A stretch of 22,137 bases of DNA from JANXVV01 sp038230975 (GTDB lineage: Bacteria > Planctomycetota > Phycisphaerae > Tepidisphaerales > Tepidisphaeraceae). A model generated the notes under the pieces. That model ran no database searches and had not been told where the DNA came from. It saw nothing but the letters and a program-made list of their open reading frames with translations. This document shows positions 21,787 to 22,137 of the stretch, piece after piece (the first letter of the stretch is position 1; every line of letters starts with the position of its first letter). A program made the position numbers and the translations under genes. The stretch spans positions 1-22,137 of the forward strand of contig JBBRMF010000064.1 in assembly GCA_038230975.1 (NCBI GenBank), read 5' to 3'.

Positions 21787-22097
21787 CTTGGGGGGTTCTC
21801 CTGGTGTTTAACCGCTATGGGTGTCTAAATTCTGAAGTCGTCTGCGCGAATGAGGGCTGCGAATCGATTGATCATGGTCGAAACCCTAAGTTTGTTGATT
21901 CTCGCCAGTTGATTTCGCAATGTCAAATTCGAGGTCGGTTGGTAGAGGATTTGGGGTGTGTGACAGTTCCGGCGTACCCGATTTCTCCCTCTCCCGGTAC
22001 CGAGCCTGTCGATTTATCCACCCCTTGCATATAAAGCAATTTCGTGCTAAAGTACCGCCATTGGGGCTGGATAAGTTTGGATGACCTGGAGGTCGGT
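21787..22097. other. Gap of 311 bases with divergent starts
   Basis: The gap separates the minus-strand lipoprotein gene from the plus-strand gene at the edge. It must hold at least one promoter in each direction. On the plus strand, TTGCAT (22025-22030) and TAAAGT (22048-22053) are 17 bases apart and lie 44 bases before the start at 22098. I see no convincing promoter for the lipoprotein, and no gene or repeat. Confidence 0.5.
22025..22053 (+). promoter_or_regulatory. Candidate promoter of the right-edge gene
   Basis: TTGCAT and TAAAGT with 17-base spacing approximate a sigma70 -35/-10 pair, 44 bases before the ATG at 22098. The -10 differs from TATAAT at two positions. Confidence 0.4.
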
Positions 22098-22137
22098 ATG
22101 TCTCATTGGGCTGCGGCACCGCTGGATCGGAATCAGG
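22098..22137 (+). CDS. Start of a gene leaving the window (13 codons visible)
   Basis: An ATG at 22098 has GGAGG five bases upstream, the strongest ribosome site in the right end, and opens MSHWAAAPLDRNQ up to the edge. Too little is visible to assign a family. A transposase of the IS1182 type is a faint possibility because some begin with a comparable aromatic/Pro-Leu stretch, but this is not supported enough to name it. The candidate promoter at 22025 fits this gene. Confidence 0.6.
   Translation, partial: MSHWAAAPLDRNQ

Noticed and set aside
21804..22034. 76-codon plus-strand open frame
   Set aside because: No ribosome site, no conserved composition and it overlaps the likely promoter of the edge gene.

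Overview
The window reads as a chromosomal segment of a member of the Planctomycetota. The strongest marker is a gene pair typical of the phylum: a PSCyt1/DUF1549/DUF1553 cytochrome-like protein (2969-5494) followed by a Tat-exported DUF1501 protein (5664-7130), next to a XylR-type AraC regulator. DUF3467, HYExAFE-type and YkgJ-type proteins, a single-chain glycyl-tRNA synthetase and many hairpin repeats between genes fit the same picture. I cannot assign a class or genus. No rRNA, tRNA, CRISPR array, prophage or complete insertion sequence was seen.

Layout. Positions 1-1487 hold the end of a secreted-type esterase and an exported beta-propeller protein. The propeller gene converges, with a 1-base gap, on the XylR/AraC-like regulator (2688-1489, minus). 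A regulatory gap with several inverted repeats separates this regulator from the divergent PSCyt/DUF1501 pair. Then come a small DUF3467 gene with a plausible promoter and terminator, a divergent formyltransferase-like gene whose catalytic Asp is replaced by Asn, and a translation block: rpsT (S20), a long imperfect hairpin, and glycyl-tRNA synthetase. Next is a homologue of tRNA-queuosine mannosyltransferase (DUF3524).

Positions 12.4-14.3 kb look accessory: a solitary barstar-like protein, an AT-rich gap, and a translationally coupled pair made of an unknown 75-residue protein and an AbiEii-like nucleotidyltransferase. On the minus strand from 18571 down to 14277 lies a run of seven genes: a YkgJ-type cysteine-cluster protein, a HYExAFE/PD-(D/E)XK-like protein, three small membrane or exported proteins (two apparently related to each other), bioB, and a KAS II-type ketosynthase overlapping bioB by 4 bases. 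rsmD lies on the other strand. The right end holds an exported dienelactone-hydrolase-like esterase downstream of a large coiled-coil lipoprotein, and the first 13 codons of a gene that leaves the window.

How it fits together. The left third is mostly envelope and carbohydrate or polymer metabolism with its own regulator. The middle is translation: S20, GlyRS, tRNA modification, with rRNA methylation further right. The 12.4-14.3 kb stretch resembles a small toxin-antitoxin or defence patch. The bioB-ketosynthase coupling suggests a link between biotin and fatty-acid synthesis. Five intergenic palindromes fall into at least two sequence families and are probably dispersed genomic repeats. The best candidates for something undescribed are the 75-residue/nucleotidyltransferase pair, the bioB-ketosynthase unit with its 19-bp palindrome, and the tandem small exported proteins next to the HYExAFE gene.
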